Below the pieces are notes generated by a model. It had not been told where the DNA came from. It made no database searches and worked only from the letters and a program-made list of their open reading frames with translations. From Blasia pusilla (Eukaryota; Marchantiophyta; Marchantiopsida; Blasiales), in contig CM114274.1 in assembly GCA_050084515.1 (NCBI GenBank), forward strand, positions 16,988,001-17,052,000: a stretch of 64,000 nucleotides of DNA, read 5' to 3'. The number at the start of each line of letters is the position of its first letter. The first letter of the stretch is position 1. Both the position numbers and the translations under genes were made by a program. Positions 12,241 to 23,488 of the stretch are shown piece by piece.

Positions 12241-12759
12241 TCGTGGTGAGGATTCGCCCGAGATATCCTACAGATGAGTGTGTGGTGCGAGCCAAGGCCA
12301 TAGTGACTGATGCATAGTCCTACGACGTCTTGGTTGGTGGAGCAGTGTTATACCCAATGGGGTTTTCCCTAGATTACTAGGAGGAGTCAGCGTCCTACAA
12401 ACCAGGATGGCTGTCAGGTGATGGGCGCCTTAGCTCATTACCCGTTCGATTCATAGGTACAGTGATCGAGCGATGCCCAGGAGAGATAGCGACCTTAGCA
12501 GCATTTAGCAGTGCCATGACTTGGCCTAGTGATTTGATTGAGTGACATGTCCATACAGAGGATACTCCCGTTCCTGACATTTCTATGCAGAGGAGTGTCA
12601 TGGTAGCCGCATCAATCTGTGGAGGAGAGGTGCCGCTTTTGGGCTTGATTGAGGAGCTTTGATGCTTAGCCATTGAGTATTTGCAAACCGCGTGGAGCAA
12701 GACGTTTGCACCAGAGTGTGACGGGTCAGAGGAACCCCAAGTAGGCAAGAGTGTTGCTC

Positions 12760-13800
12760 TGACCCCTTGTGACACCACCCCGATTGTGTGGTGCATCCCA
12801 GAGAAGGGTATTCGGGTGTTGGATCTCTTTGGAGAGATCAGCACTAGGTTAGCTGTTGTTTTGCACACTAGAGTGTGCGTGTAGCAAAACCTGTATCTGG
12901 AGATTGATGATGATGCGAGGCGCGCTTCACTTCACCATGTGGTGCTATTACGCCTCAGTTTCCCCGACTTGTTATCTGCGTCCGCCATTCAAGGTTCCCA
13001 GAGTTCCCTACCGAGGGACATTTCATTGTTGGGGGCGCAAGACTTGGAGCTTGTAGGGACCATAGACTTGGTCATTGCAGGTTGGCCATGTCAAGGCCAA
13101 TCGAGTGTTGGACGAGGTAGCGGGTTAGCTGATACTCGGTCCAGGTTATTTTGGGAGATGATGCGGATCTTGCGACATTGACATGAGTATCAACCTCGTT
13201 CTCTAACATACGTTTTGGAGAATGTGCCAATTTTGGGCGATACGAGGTCTCGCGTGGTGACGAGTGCATATAAGGTGCGCGCATGGATCGGCCCGATAAT
13301 GTTGTTAGATGCGGAGAGTGTGGGTTCACGAGCAGATCGCCCGCGTCTTTGGTGGACCAACTTGGTACCACACAAGGTGTTACGGAGGGCATATGCGAGA
13401 GTGGAGCGCCCCTCCCATGAATTGGTGGATTCTATATTGGATCCGGGCCGTCGATCACAAGCAATGAGGCTAGATGATCGACCGCCGTTGACTGTGGTCA
13501 ATGAGATTGGCAGGCCATGGGAAACCTTTCCCACATTGGTGAGTTTTCCCGCTTTCTATGCATTCAAGGAGGCCTGACATGGCTTGGTTTGAGATGACCA
13601 AGTACAGAGGTTGGTGGAGCCCAACACCGATGAGCGAGAGTGAGCGATGGGATTCCCCACAGGAGTGACGGAAGTACCGTCATGTCTTGGGTCAGGGTTT
13701 AGGGTCATCACGCCATCATGTCTTGGATCAGGCAATGGACCTGAATTGCTTGGCATGGATTCTCAGCTTAGGAGTAGCTGAGCAACGCCGTTTCGGGATG
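12760..13800 (+). pseudogene. C5-cytosine DNA methyltransferase domain of element 1
   Basis: Catalytic domain that would transfer methyl from S-adenosylmethionine to cytosine C5. Motifs occur in non-permuted order. Motif I is VLDLFGEIST (about 12816). Motif IV is LVIAGWPCQGQS (about 13070-13105), carrying the catalytic Pro-Cys. Motif VI is LENVPIL (about 13215). The motif VIII-like stretch is RPRLWWTN (about 13340). The C-terminal part reads AMGFPTGVT (about 13647) and HHVLDQAMDLNCLAWI (about 13711-13760), matching motifs IX-X. Layout and the DAE-V..RA-RPRLWW stretch recall DNMT3-type enzymes, while PCQG-S recalls DNMT1-like or bacterial ones, so the class is open. In-frame stops after RVCV, LRH and ERE disable it. 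Confidence 0.8.
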
Positions 13801-13879
13801 CGACATATCTTAAAAGTTGCGTTGGTGAGCCCCATTGTCGTGCGCCTACTCTCCTTGAACGTTAATCTTGTTGTTGCGG

Positions 13880-14830
13880 AAGCATGCGTTCACTAGGTCA
13901 CGCTCTCGACGCTAATCAGCATCCAAACATGTACTCTAATTAGTAGTGTCTTGGATCAATCAGTGGGCTAACTTTTGAGTTCTTGTCTCGGTCTGTCCTC
14001 AAGCTTAACCTTCCTAGTTTTGCGGTTTACAACACGGGCAAGTCTCAAAAGACTTGGGACAGACTTTCTGGTCGATTCAGGAACCTCAAACGGCATTTTG
14101 CTCTTGGCAGTTCCAACTATCCAATGTACATCCAATGAGTCCCTAACCAAGACTTGCACGACGTGAATCTCGGATTGGAATCCAAGTGTGGCGTACAAAG
14201 TCCACTCCCTTGGATTAGGTTTGAGTTTCGAGTTCCGATGCCAAACTCCCGTTCCATCCCGTGCCTCTGAGACGCCGTTTTGGTGCTCAAAGTGGGGATT
14301 TGTGTTCCAAGACATCTTGGAGAGACTCCTCCCTTACTAGTACTTCTGGGCATCTCCGGGGTTCCCTACATTTAGGGAAAGACACCTGGGCCTCTCCAAT
14401 TGCCCCTCAACCCGATTGCTCTCATAGTCATTTTTGGCCAATATCTCAGTTTGTACTTATGCGTTTGCTAAGATCTTTCATGCGTTGGAAGCATCTCAAG
14501 ATAAGATTTCCGACGCAGCTTAGTTGTCTCAAACGCATCTTAGGGCTAAACGTTATGTTCCAAAACACAGTCAAATTCCCCAAACGCTAGTTGTGTTCTA
14601 AAACTGGTTCTCACCTCTTTGGCAATCAACCTTCCAAGACTCAACTCATCTCAAGTATTGGCTCGCGCTTGGTCTAGGTTTCTTGGTCGCGACCTCTAAC
14701 GCATGAAACACACAACTATTTTCCGTGTTTCGTCTCTTGTACTTTTCCAAGAGACCTTTCCAAATGCCTCTCCAAAGCCCGAACATCGCACCGTGAGTCC
14801 ACTTGAGTTCTGATGTTCCGCTTGGCGCCT
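13880..14830 (+). other. Segment unique to element 1 between methyltransferase and RT
   Basis: About 0.9 kb with no visible counterpart in elements 2 or 3, where a shorter acidic linker joins methyltransferase to RT. It has no recognisable protein. It may be an insertion in the linker or highly diverged linker. Confidence 0.4.
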
Positions 14831-15120
14831 ATTTGGTGTTGTTTGGTTACAAGAGTTGCGACACCCATGCCTATCGATATGGTTGAGGCACTAGCTGGGG
14901 GCGAGACCCGAGGAGATCGACACACCAGGGGTGATTGGGAGAGACACCCTTGGACTTCTTGGGATGTTTTGCAGGTACGCTAAGAGATGATAGCCAGACC
15001 ATCGAGCATGGTTTCGGGTACTGCACGTGGAGATGAGAGTTCTATTATTCGAGACGGGGTTGCACCATAGCAACCATCGATATCCGCGCCGAAGAGTCCT
15101 ACCGTAGTCACGATGGAGAC

Positions 15121-15792
15121 TTGGGCCCTAAGTGGACAAGAGGAGAGTGGGGTCGGATACACCAGTTCCTTAGGAGTTATAGGAGCTGTTTTGCATTTAG
15201 TATGCATGATTTGGGTTCAATGAAGGGTCCAAGGATCCGCATTGAGTTTTCGAGTGACACGCCGATCTTTCGACGACCCTACAGGTACAGTGATATGGAG
15301 AGGGCTCTGATTCAGAGTAGGAGCCAGGACTTGGTTGGAGTAGGACTAGTAGAGATGTCGCATGGAGAGTATGCATCTGCCACTTTCATGCCCGCCAAGA
15401 AGGATGTGCATGGCAATTGGACGGATAGGCGAATGTGTGGAGATTACCGACCTATCAATCGGCAGACGAAGTCCGATAGGTATGCCATGCCCACCCCTGA
15501 GGAGATCTTTGATGTGATTGGGCATGCAAAGGTCTTCAGTTCATTGGATTTGCGAGCCGGATACCATCAAGTGCCTATCAGATTGGAGGACACGCAGAAG
15601 ACGATATTTTAGGGCATCGATCCTCATAGGAAGGATTGTTTGTACCAGTGGCGGTTCTTACCATTCGGGTTAAAGAACGCCCCGACTGAGTTTCAGAGGG
15701 TCATGGATAGGATTTTGGTAGGTCAAGATTTTGCTAGGTGTCATATTGATGACATCGTAGTCTTTAGCGCCACGGTTGAGGAGCAGGAGGTC
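15121..15792 (+). pseudogene. Element 1 reverse transcriptase, truncated
   Basis: Ty3/gypsy RT fingers and palm: IFRRPYRYSDMERALI, MCGDYRPINRQTKSDRYAMP, VFSSLDLRAGYHQVPI (the LDL..GYHQ motif), FLPFGLKNAPTEFQRVM, and the catalytic box CHIDDIVVFS, where the usual YxDD reads HIDD. A TAG lies at 15610-15612. Similarity ends at about 15792, right after the palm, marking a truncation. Role would be copying element RNA into DNA. Confidence 0.85.
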
Positions 15793-18700
15793 ACTTACCA
15801 AAAATAGAAAGTTGATCATATACTCAAAATGGTACTTGACTAAAATAGTAAGTTCTTCAATAGGGCTCCAAATGAGCCGAAACAAAGGGGAAACCTGCTC
15901 TCTCAAGTTTCCTAGGGCCTCAGCATGTCATCCTCGACTTACTGAGCATGTCCTCCACTACTCACCAAGGCACTCTACTAGATCTCACGGATCTATCCTA
16001 AAAGATGTGACAACTTTCACGAGAAAATCCTCTAATGCATGACACATATCTTTTGAGAATGGGCCCAAGAGTGATACATGTCCTCTAAGAATGGGCCTGG
16101 GAGTGACATGTGTTCCACCTTCTAACTCGTTCTTTGGTTCTTTTAATATATCCATCCATTCCTCGAGTTTTCAGTTCCCACTCCCAATTTTAAATACAAG
16201 TCCCCATCTTTTAAGGGTGTAGTCGTTAACATTGTTAGAAATTTGGCAATTTCGGGCCGTTGATTTTAATCTCCGACAGCTTTACCAATGCCAATCTAGG
16301 GTTCCAAAGCCAGAGGAGGGCCCTATTGACATGTATTTAAAATTTTGAGAGCTATCTAAACACTGTTGCATTTGAAGGTCATTGGTGGAAAGACTCACAT
16401 TCAGAATACTCTATTTTGAGGCTTGGAATGCATTTTTTTTCATTAGATCTTTGAACTCAATCATAAAAGCAAGTAGTCATAGTTCTACTTTTTCGCATTT
16501 TGTATTGAATTGCTAGCTTTCCTCTGCAATGCTAACTTGAGGCCTTTTCTTACAATACTAAAGATCACCTCCAGTTTGGATAGCAGAGTTATATTCTTCT
16601 ACTACTTACCAAACTTTACATGTTTTCACAGGTATCCAAGCTAGGCAAGGGCCTCCTATAACCTTTGCCCCGACCTCACATTTGTAAGTATCTGCATGCA
16701 TGGCATCCAAGGTATCTGGTCCCCATATTTGCTACTTTAAGTCCAAAATACCTATAAAAAGTCTTTAGCCTAGAGTGAAAACTAACCATTTTTATGGTAC
16801 ACAAGAAATGACACAACGACGCACAACAATGAAATCAACACAAGGCAAGGGAATGATGGGAGTGAAAAAGGAGCCTAACCATTACTCTTCTAAAAATTAC
16901 TATGGTGTTAAGGTCACCGATATTACACCTTCACATGGACATCCATGGTCCCCGATCTCACAAGATGATTCTATGAGGCTACAATCAAGCCCGAATCTTG
17001 CGGGAAGCAAGGGTCCTTTGGAGACCATAAGCGTGGAATGGGTAATTAGCCTTACTTCATGGCCGGTTTTGGCCCACGGGTTTTTGGCTCTATATGCCCT
17101 CCTTTGTATCTCTCATGGGTATTCCATCAAGCCTTTTATTGAAGTTTATCTTCTCTCGCCTTACTTCGTCACTAATATACTTTGGCGATACTAGGAGGCG
17201 TATTAGGTCCTCATAGCCAACCAATGGTGGGACAAGATGTTGGCTTGCCCAAGCCTATGCAATCCGTCAAGTACCACGTGAGGTCGAGATCAAAACAACA
17301 ATTTGAAAGTTGTGAGCCTCTCGCGCAAGTGAAGAGTGTTAGCACTTAGGATTACATTCCTAAACTTGTAAATATCCGTGAAAGATTTGAAGTCCACTGT
17401 TATGAGACAATTCCAAGCAATTCTACTCAAAGTTCTTATCAAAGAATGCAAGTTAAGAAGCATCCGAGAGAGGCCAAAGGAAAGGAAAATCACTACAAGT
17501 GTTTCTTAGCTTCAAATTAAAGATGCAAGCATCAAGCTTCTGATGCAAAGATGTGAATTGAGAGCACACTCTCACTAATCATCTTATTTCCATTTATGTA
17601 TTCTATCAAGTTGCACTTAGAGGACTTGGATCTAAACTATTTATTGTTGTTCTTCCCACTTGCTGGAGTGCAACCACGAATGTAAACAATCAGTCCCTAG
17701 CCAGTGACAGACAAAACAAAAAAATCTCCCTTTAGCCTGCCAGAAATCAAATTAGTATGTACTTCTCTCGAACACCCTAAAGTAAGGTGAAATCTCAGCA
17801 AAACATTAAAATCAACACCTGACTAATAGCCAAGCAGAATCTGTTGGCATGGCAAGCGCAAATGGGCCGAGCTAGAATGCTGCTGAGGGCATGTTCATAC
17901 ACAAGGTGCATCAATGTCAAATGCCCTATTGGTCGATAGCCCTTTGCAAGAATATAAAAGCTTGTTGTGAAACTAGATAGCATAAGGGGAAATCGACAAA
18001 GCGCGGAGGCAGAGAGACATAGCAAGTGGAGGCAAATATGTTGCAACTCCTTCATTCTCTATCTACATACGGTGCAACAAGCACAAACATACATAGAGGG
18101 CATAGCAAAATGCTAGAGAACGCAGCAAGTGGAGGCACAAACATGTAGAGGGAATAGTGAAAATTCTGAGCCACAAGCAGAGAGTGTGCAAAGTCTTGGG
18201 AGTGCAAAAAGCCAAGCCCGCAAACATGAGGGCAAACACACGGAGCCTGTTGAGGGCAGATCGAGGGACTCAACCTTGTCACATCTGAGTAGCCAATAGG
18301 CCGAGATCTATCATGGATGGGGCATAGGAGCCAGCGGATTGTTTTGAGGGTAACTTTGGCCGGGTGTGCCCTTTTTACTACTCTTTATTTTTGTTGTGTG
18401 ATCTACCTATGTGTGGGGAAGATCAGTGTTGTGTGGTGTGGATGTGGCCAAGGTTGGATATGGACAAAGTCCGTGTTCGAGGACATATTCATGAACTTAC
18501 GTCAGTCCTGTAGAATGACTTATCCATGTGGGCCCCATCTCACCTTCTTTTGCACCTCCTACTTGCCTTCATGATTCACACTTTCTTGTTTTTATCTCCT
18601 CCCACCTTCACTACCTTCCCCCCTTTTTTCCCCGCCCACCCTTGCCTTGCCTTCCACCATGAACTATAAGTGTGGGCCTCACCTTTTTCAATCCATGTTC

Positions 18701-19990
18701 GTGGACATGTCCAAACTTGTCCGTCCAGGCCCATCCTAGGGACGAAATTGTCCGTTTTTGTGCAACCATGCGTAGGGCAAAGATGCACAAAGTAAGGTAG
18801 ACCTCGCGGGCACAAGAGATCCAAGCATTGTTGTGAAGGTGGAACAACACGTGCAGAGGGCAGAGGCGGAGCTCGCTGTTGTGACGGTGAAGACAGTGTC
18901 ATAAGCAAAGGGAAGAGGCGGAGCACGCGGACGGTAGAGACCCACCCCGACTGAAAGGAGGCAAAATGAGGTGGTGGGAGGAAGAGCCCGACCTCCTCAT
19001 TGGCCGCGCCCAACAACACACTTTGAGGAGGCGTCGTTGCCTCTACATACTCCGCACATCGAACCATCAGATCTACACGACCTAGATCAGACGGTCCAAA
19101 TCAAAAAGATCAAACCGTCATAAATTTCATACAACTCTCTTTCCTAGATCCTCTTTTTCTCTCTCCATTTTTTCTCTATTTTTCTCTATTCTAATTTTTT
19201 AAAACATAAGAATTAGATTTCCCTTCTTCTTCCCTTTCCCTTCTTTACTTTATGTCCCTTTGAAAAAACAAATCTTATGTATATCTTCCTCGTGATACAT
19301 AAATTTTTGTTATATCTTAATTTAAGATAATTAATTTTATTAATTACCCCACATTGAAATTGTGCCTTCTCTTGCCTCTATTCTCTCCTCCAGCAACAAG
19401 AATTTCAATCGATGTTCTCCTATCCCTCTAATACCATATAGAATACTACTAAATAAGAAAAATTGATGGGATATGACTCTCACATTCACACACCACCATG
19501 GAGAAGAAAATTTTGTAATGAGAGAATAACTGGAGCTTGATCCCCTTCTCAATTATTTAGGATATGTACAAGCGATACGAACCCTAATCCTAACCATAGT
19601 CTTAAGTTAAGCGAACTGTGGTTAATTAACCCTAGTTAAGATAATCATGCTCAACTAACTAATCAAAATTAAACTTTCCTACTTCGTGTGAGTGCCAAAT
19701 GTAGCAATTCGGGTGTCCGATGAGCTTGACTATAATTGAGTCTTCAATAGATGATAGGGATGTGTTCTCATATTTACAAGAAGCTTCTAAAGTCCATATA
19801 GGTCGTGCGGTACATTAACTCTTTCCTATTATTCTCGCTTACCATACACTTGCTCGACCTGGTCAACTATGGAGTAAATTTTTTATCCCACTCATAGATC
19901 ATCTCTTATATAAATGACATGAGGTAAATCTTTTCTTATTTTTCCAATAGTTTTGTTCTTTCTTGCTTTAGCTATTGAACCTATTAGCTT
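15793..19990. other. No gene recognised; one dispersed repeat
   Basis: AT-leaning spacer. A 139-codon open frame at 16775-17194 has no recognisable domain and is not called. A repeat shared with about 60860-61060 lies at about 18390-18600. Purine- or pyrimidine-rich runs occur near 19140-19330. Confidence 0.5.
18390..18600. repeat. Dispersed repeat (partner at about 60860-61060)
   Basis: Shares GGACAAAGTCCGT, GGACAT, TCCATGTG and a pyrimidine-rich tail in the same order with the 60.9-kb copy. Its left part (GTGATCTACC) also recalls 58.26 kb. Likely a small non-autonomous element; ends not defined. Confidence 0.45.
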
Positions 19991-19999
19991 TCTCATGAA

Positions 20000-21903
20000 T
20001 CTTGGATTCTTTGCAGAAAACGAGGATTCTTGACCTTGCCCATGATGCTTTGGTTATTAATAAGGCATTATTTGAAGTCCACTACCATTTGGAAGATCAA
20101 AGAAAATAATTATCTAATTTCCCAAATATGCCCCATGCAGATTTCCAAGCTCTATCTTTAGATTTATATTTTGAAGCAGATTAGCTCTCAAGATGACTTG
20201 CATGAACAAGCTAGGTTTGGAGAGGAAGCTTTGAATGATGGACAACAATTGATTTGGGATACTATACACGATGAACTTGATACCATTATTATTAGGGATA
20301 TTACATCTAGTTCAAAAGATTTCTTCATCGATGGGCGTGGTGGAACTAGAAAAGCTATCTTATACAATCTTCTTCTCACAAGTGTATTAGGTACTGGAAA
20401 TATAGATTTAGCTGTTGCATCCTCAAGGATAGCAGCTTTGTTGTTAGATGGAGGACGCACTGCGCATTCACACTTCAAGATTCCAATTAATTTAGATGAA
20501 AGTTCTACTTGCTAGTAAGTGTTAAATTATTCAATCCCTAGATTTGCAACTTCATACCCAAGTACTACAATCATATCTTATGTAAAATTCTTATATCTTT
20601 GAGTATGTTTGTGTAGGTTACTAGTTAATGGCTAAGTTGCATGCGTAATTCAAAAGGCTTGGTTAATCATATGGGATGAGGCACCTATGACTCATCACCA
20701 TGCATTTGAGGTTGTAAATCGTTCCTTACAAGATATCATGGGAGCAGTATTTAAGACTTGAGGACTATTCTGTTTGGTGAAGAATTAATAACCTTGGGTG
20801 GGGATTTTTGCCAAATCTTACCTGTAGTTCGTCATGGACATCGTCCAAAAATTATTCAAGCTACACTTAAGAGGAAATCTCTATGGTCTCATATAAGGGT
20901 GATGAAGCTTATAATAAATATGAGAGTTCAAAATTTGGGAGCGGATATGTGTGTACAACAATAAGCTTTTCCATATTGGTTATTGGAGGTAGGAGAAGGT
21001 AATGTACCTCTACAACCTCACTTGATGGAGATGCTTTTATTCAATTTCCCCATGATATGGGGACAAAGAGTAAGAACATAAGTGATCTTATCGACATCAT
21101 CTATAGAAAGAATTCTGAAAAGTTTCATAACATTAACTTCTTAAGAGAGACAAATATTCTTATACCAAAAACTTGAGATGTTTATGATATCAATGTCTCG
21201 ATTTCATGGAGTTACTTATTTTCTTCTTATTTACAAGTTATTTATTGTATGAAACATATACATCTCTCACTTGTATAAATCATCTTCTAATAAATATTTG
21301 TTACATGCAGGAACGTACTTACCTTAGTGTTGACTCCATTTCATACGAGAAAATGCGTTATATCTATGCAGGTGAATTCTTAAATACATGCTTAATGTCT
21401 GGTTTACCATCGCATCATTTATGCTTGAAAATTGACGCATCTATCATGCTTTTACGAAACATGAATAGTGCAAAGGGCCAAGCTAGCGGCACCTGATTGG
21501 TACTTTGTAGATTCATGCAAAATGTCCTTGATGCCGAAATCATCACAGGGAGGAACACTAGAGATTGATTCTTTATTCCACATATCCCATTGATTGCGTC
21601 TGACTCAAGTTTATCATTTGATATGCGTAGATTTTAATTTCCTATTTTTCTTGCTTTTGCCATAATTATTATTAAATCTTAGGGTCAAAGTTTGAAAAAG
21701 GTAGGAATTTACTTACCTACATCGTTATTTTCTCGTGGTCAATTATATGTTGCATTATCAAGATTAGGTCAAAGAAATGCAATTAATATCACAACAAAAA
21801 TGATGCACATTCAAATAAAAAAGTCGTTTCAAATGGAATGTGGTGTAAAAAGAATCTTAATTGTTTTTAATATAATTATTTTTTAGCACGGGCACTTACT
21901 AGT
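20000..21903 (+). pseudogene. Helitron/PIF1-type helicase, decayed
   Basis: Recognisable blocks of a plant Helitron helicase: DGQQLIWDTI, FFIDGRGGTRKAILYN (Walker A, normally GxGGTGKT, with the critical Gly and Thr changed), IAALLLDGGRTAHSHFKIPI, IIWDEAPMTHHHAFE (Walker B intact), LGGDFCQILPVVRHG, LWSHIRVMKLIINMR, CLKIDASIMLLRNMNSAKG, and near the end VGIYLPTSLFSRGQLYVALSR. Intron-like gaps and several stops separate them. The Rep nuclease part is not seen. The end GCACGGGCACTTACTAG at 21887-21903 looks like a Helitron 3' terminus (CTAG before T). A rolling-circle transposase helicase, now inactive. Confidence 0.8.
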
Positions 21904-22133
21904 TTAAATCATCATATGACTAATCATTTAATAAAAAATCTTAGCAAACCTCTCAAATTATTTTTTAAAAATAATCTATACTATAATTTGAGGAGTAGTT
22001 CTGACATGAAGGCACCCACAAAGAATATCAAGTGTCACCCTAATCCCGGATTATATACCCTAAACCGATTTATTTCAAGAACGGGGCATATACATTTCCG
22101 GGGGGGGGTGTATGTGCAAGGGACTAACTAGTA

Positions 22134-22165
22134 TCTACTAGTAAAGTGCTCGTGTGATACACGAG
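22134..22165 (+). mobile_element. Possible Helitron 5' terminus with hairpin
   Basis: TCTACTAGTAAAGTGCTCG begins after an A and resembles plant Helitron 5' ends (TC...AAAG..CTCGTG). CTCGTGT (22149-22155) and ACACGAG (22159-22165) form a perfect 7-bp hairpin with a GAT loop. The matching 3' end was not identified. Confidence 0.35.
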
Positions 22166-22924
22166 AAATAAAATAATGGTTGAAGAATTTTTATTAGTGT
22201 ATAGTGTTTAATGATGCTAGATTTTTTTCTTGTTGTTCTTAATATATAGGAACTAGTATGCGGCCCCTTTTCACGGGTTTGAGTTCGGAAAGACGAATAC
22301 ACTCAATAGAAATGTTCGGAGAGATTCGGGGTTATGAGTAATCCCAACCGGCAGTTTTCAAAAATTTCCGACAACAGAAAACGACCATCGGCAGAAGTTC
22401 CGATTGAAATTGAGGAGATATCCACAACTGACGGGAGAAACGATAAGGCGTCGGAATGTGACTGTTTCTCGGCAGAAATTTTCTAGAATGTGGCGGCTCC
22501 CGGGTAGGGAAGCGGGTTTCCGGCTGGAGTGGTTTTCCCCGTGGACGGTTATTTTTCATTTGGGGTGCTGGCCATCAGAAATACAGGAGTGGCCATGATT
22601 CGCTTAGGGGTAGGCGGTTGGATCCACATCATCCCCTCAAATGTGTGCCCTAATTCCCGTTTGGCGCACACTAATTTGAGCCATCCGATATGAATCAGAC
22701 GGCTCAAAGTTTGGGTCCCATATCTCCCAGGGGCCCGCAAGGGGGTGGAGACCCCACTGCGGGCCCCTGGCAGACTCATTATCCCAATCTCCTGAATCCT
22801 GATTCTCCTCATCCAAGTTTTGCCTCTGTAGCGGCGCAGCCTGCCTCCTAAACTCCGCTCCGTGACTCCGTCTCATGACTCTCGTTGCTGACTCCGTCTC
22901 GCTGTTGTGCTCTTGGGAAGTTGG

Positions 22925-23215
22925 AATCGGATTTTTTGGGGTCGCGTTGTTGCTCAAAGCCTGGGCCGATTTGCATCGCAATTGTGTAGGGTTGCATTGC
23001 TGCTCTTAGCCTAGGTTGATTTATTCTCGTTTCTGTTGGGTCACGTCGTTGCTTGTAGCCTTGGCCGATTTTCCTTTGGTTCCTGTTGGGTCGCGTAGCG
23101 AGGGCCAATTTTCTTCTGCTTTAAGTTAGGTTGCGTTGCTGCTCGTAGCCTAGGCCTATTTGCTTTTGGCTGCTACCGGGTCGTGTTGCCGCTAGGAGCC
23201 TGGGTCGCATTTCTG
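22925..23215 (+). repeat. Degenerate tandem repeat of about 55 bp
   Basis: Five or six imperfect units carrying GGGTCGCGTTGCTGCT, CGTAGCCTAGGCCGATTT and a T-rich end, just upstream of the hAT transposase reading frame. It may be subterminal repeats or promoter sequence of the hAT element. Confidence 0.55.
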
Positions 23216-23488
23216 CTTGGCGGGTGACTCGATTTATCCGCTGTCGGGTCACGTAACTCGCGTTGCAGTGTTGCTGCTTGGTTGGTTAGTGTTTCTGAGT
23301 TTTCTTTGCCGCTGCTCTGATAAGCTGCACTCTTTATCCAACGAGCCAACTCTTTTTATTAACTTTCCTTGCTATTGGGTTTACTTTCGAGGTTTAGGTT
23401 TGACAAGTTTACAGATTGTAGTCTAGATCAGTTTAGACATTGGGTAGGTAGTTTTTGAGAAGTGCAAATGGCCAAGAGATAGAAGACA

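Larger units (their letters stand above)
7890..15792 (+). mobile_element. Ty3/gypsy element 1 with DNA methyltransferase, 3'-truncated
   Basis: Order on the plus strand: A-like terminal repeat (7906-8179), predicted primer site (8178-8192), long leader, gag (about 10050-11330), protease (about 11860-12240), cytosine methyltransferase (about 12760-13800), reverse transcriptase (15121-15792). Homology to elements 2 and 3 stops inside RT just after the HIDD motif; RNase H, integrase and PHD are missing. Protein similarity to elements 2 and 3 is clear but leader and repeat sequences differ, so this is a separate subfamily. Multiple stops and frameshifts make it inactive as read. Confidence 0.85.

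Noticed and set aside
16775-17194. 139-codon open frame
   Set aside because: No domain, no homologous copy, no splicing support; length is compatible with chance.
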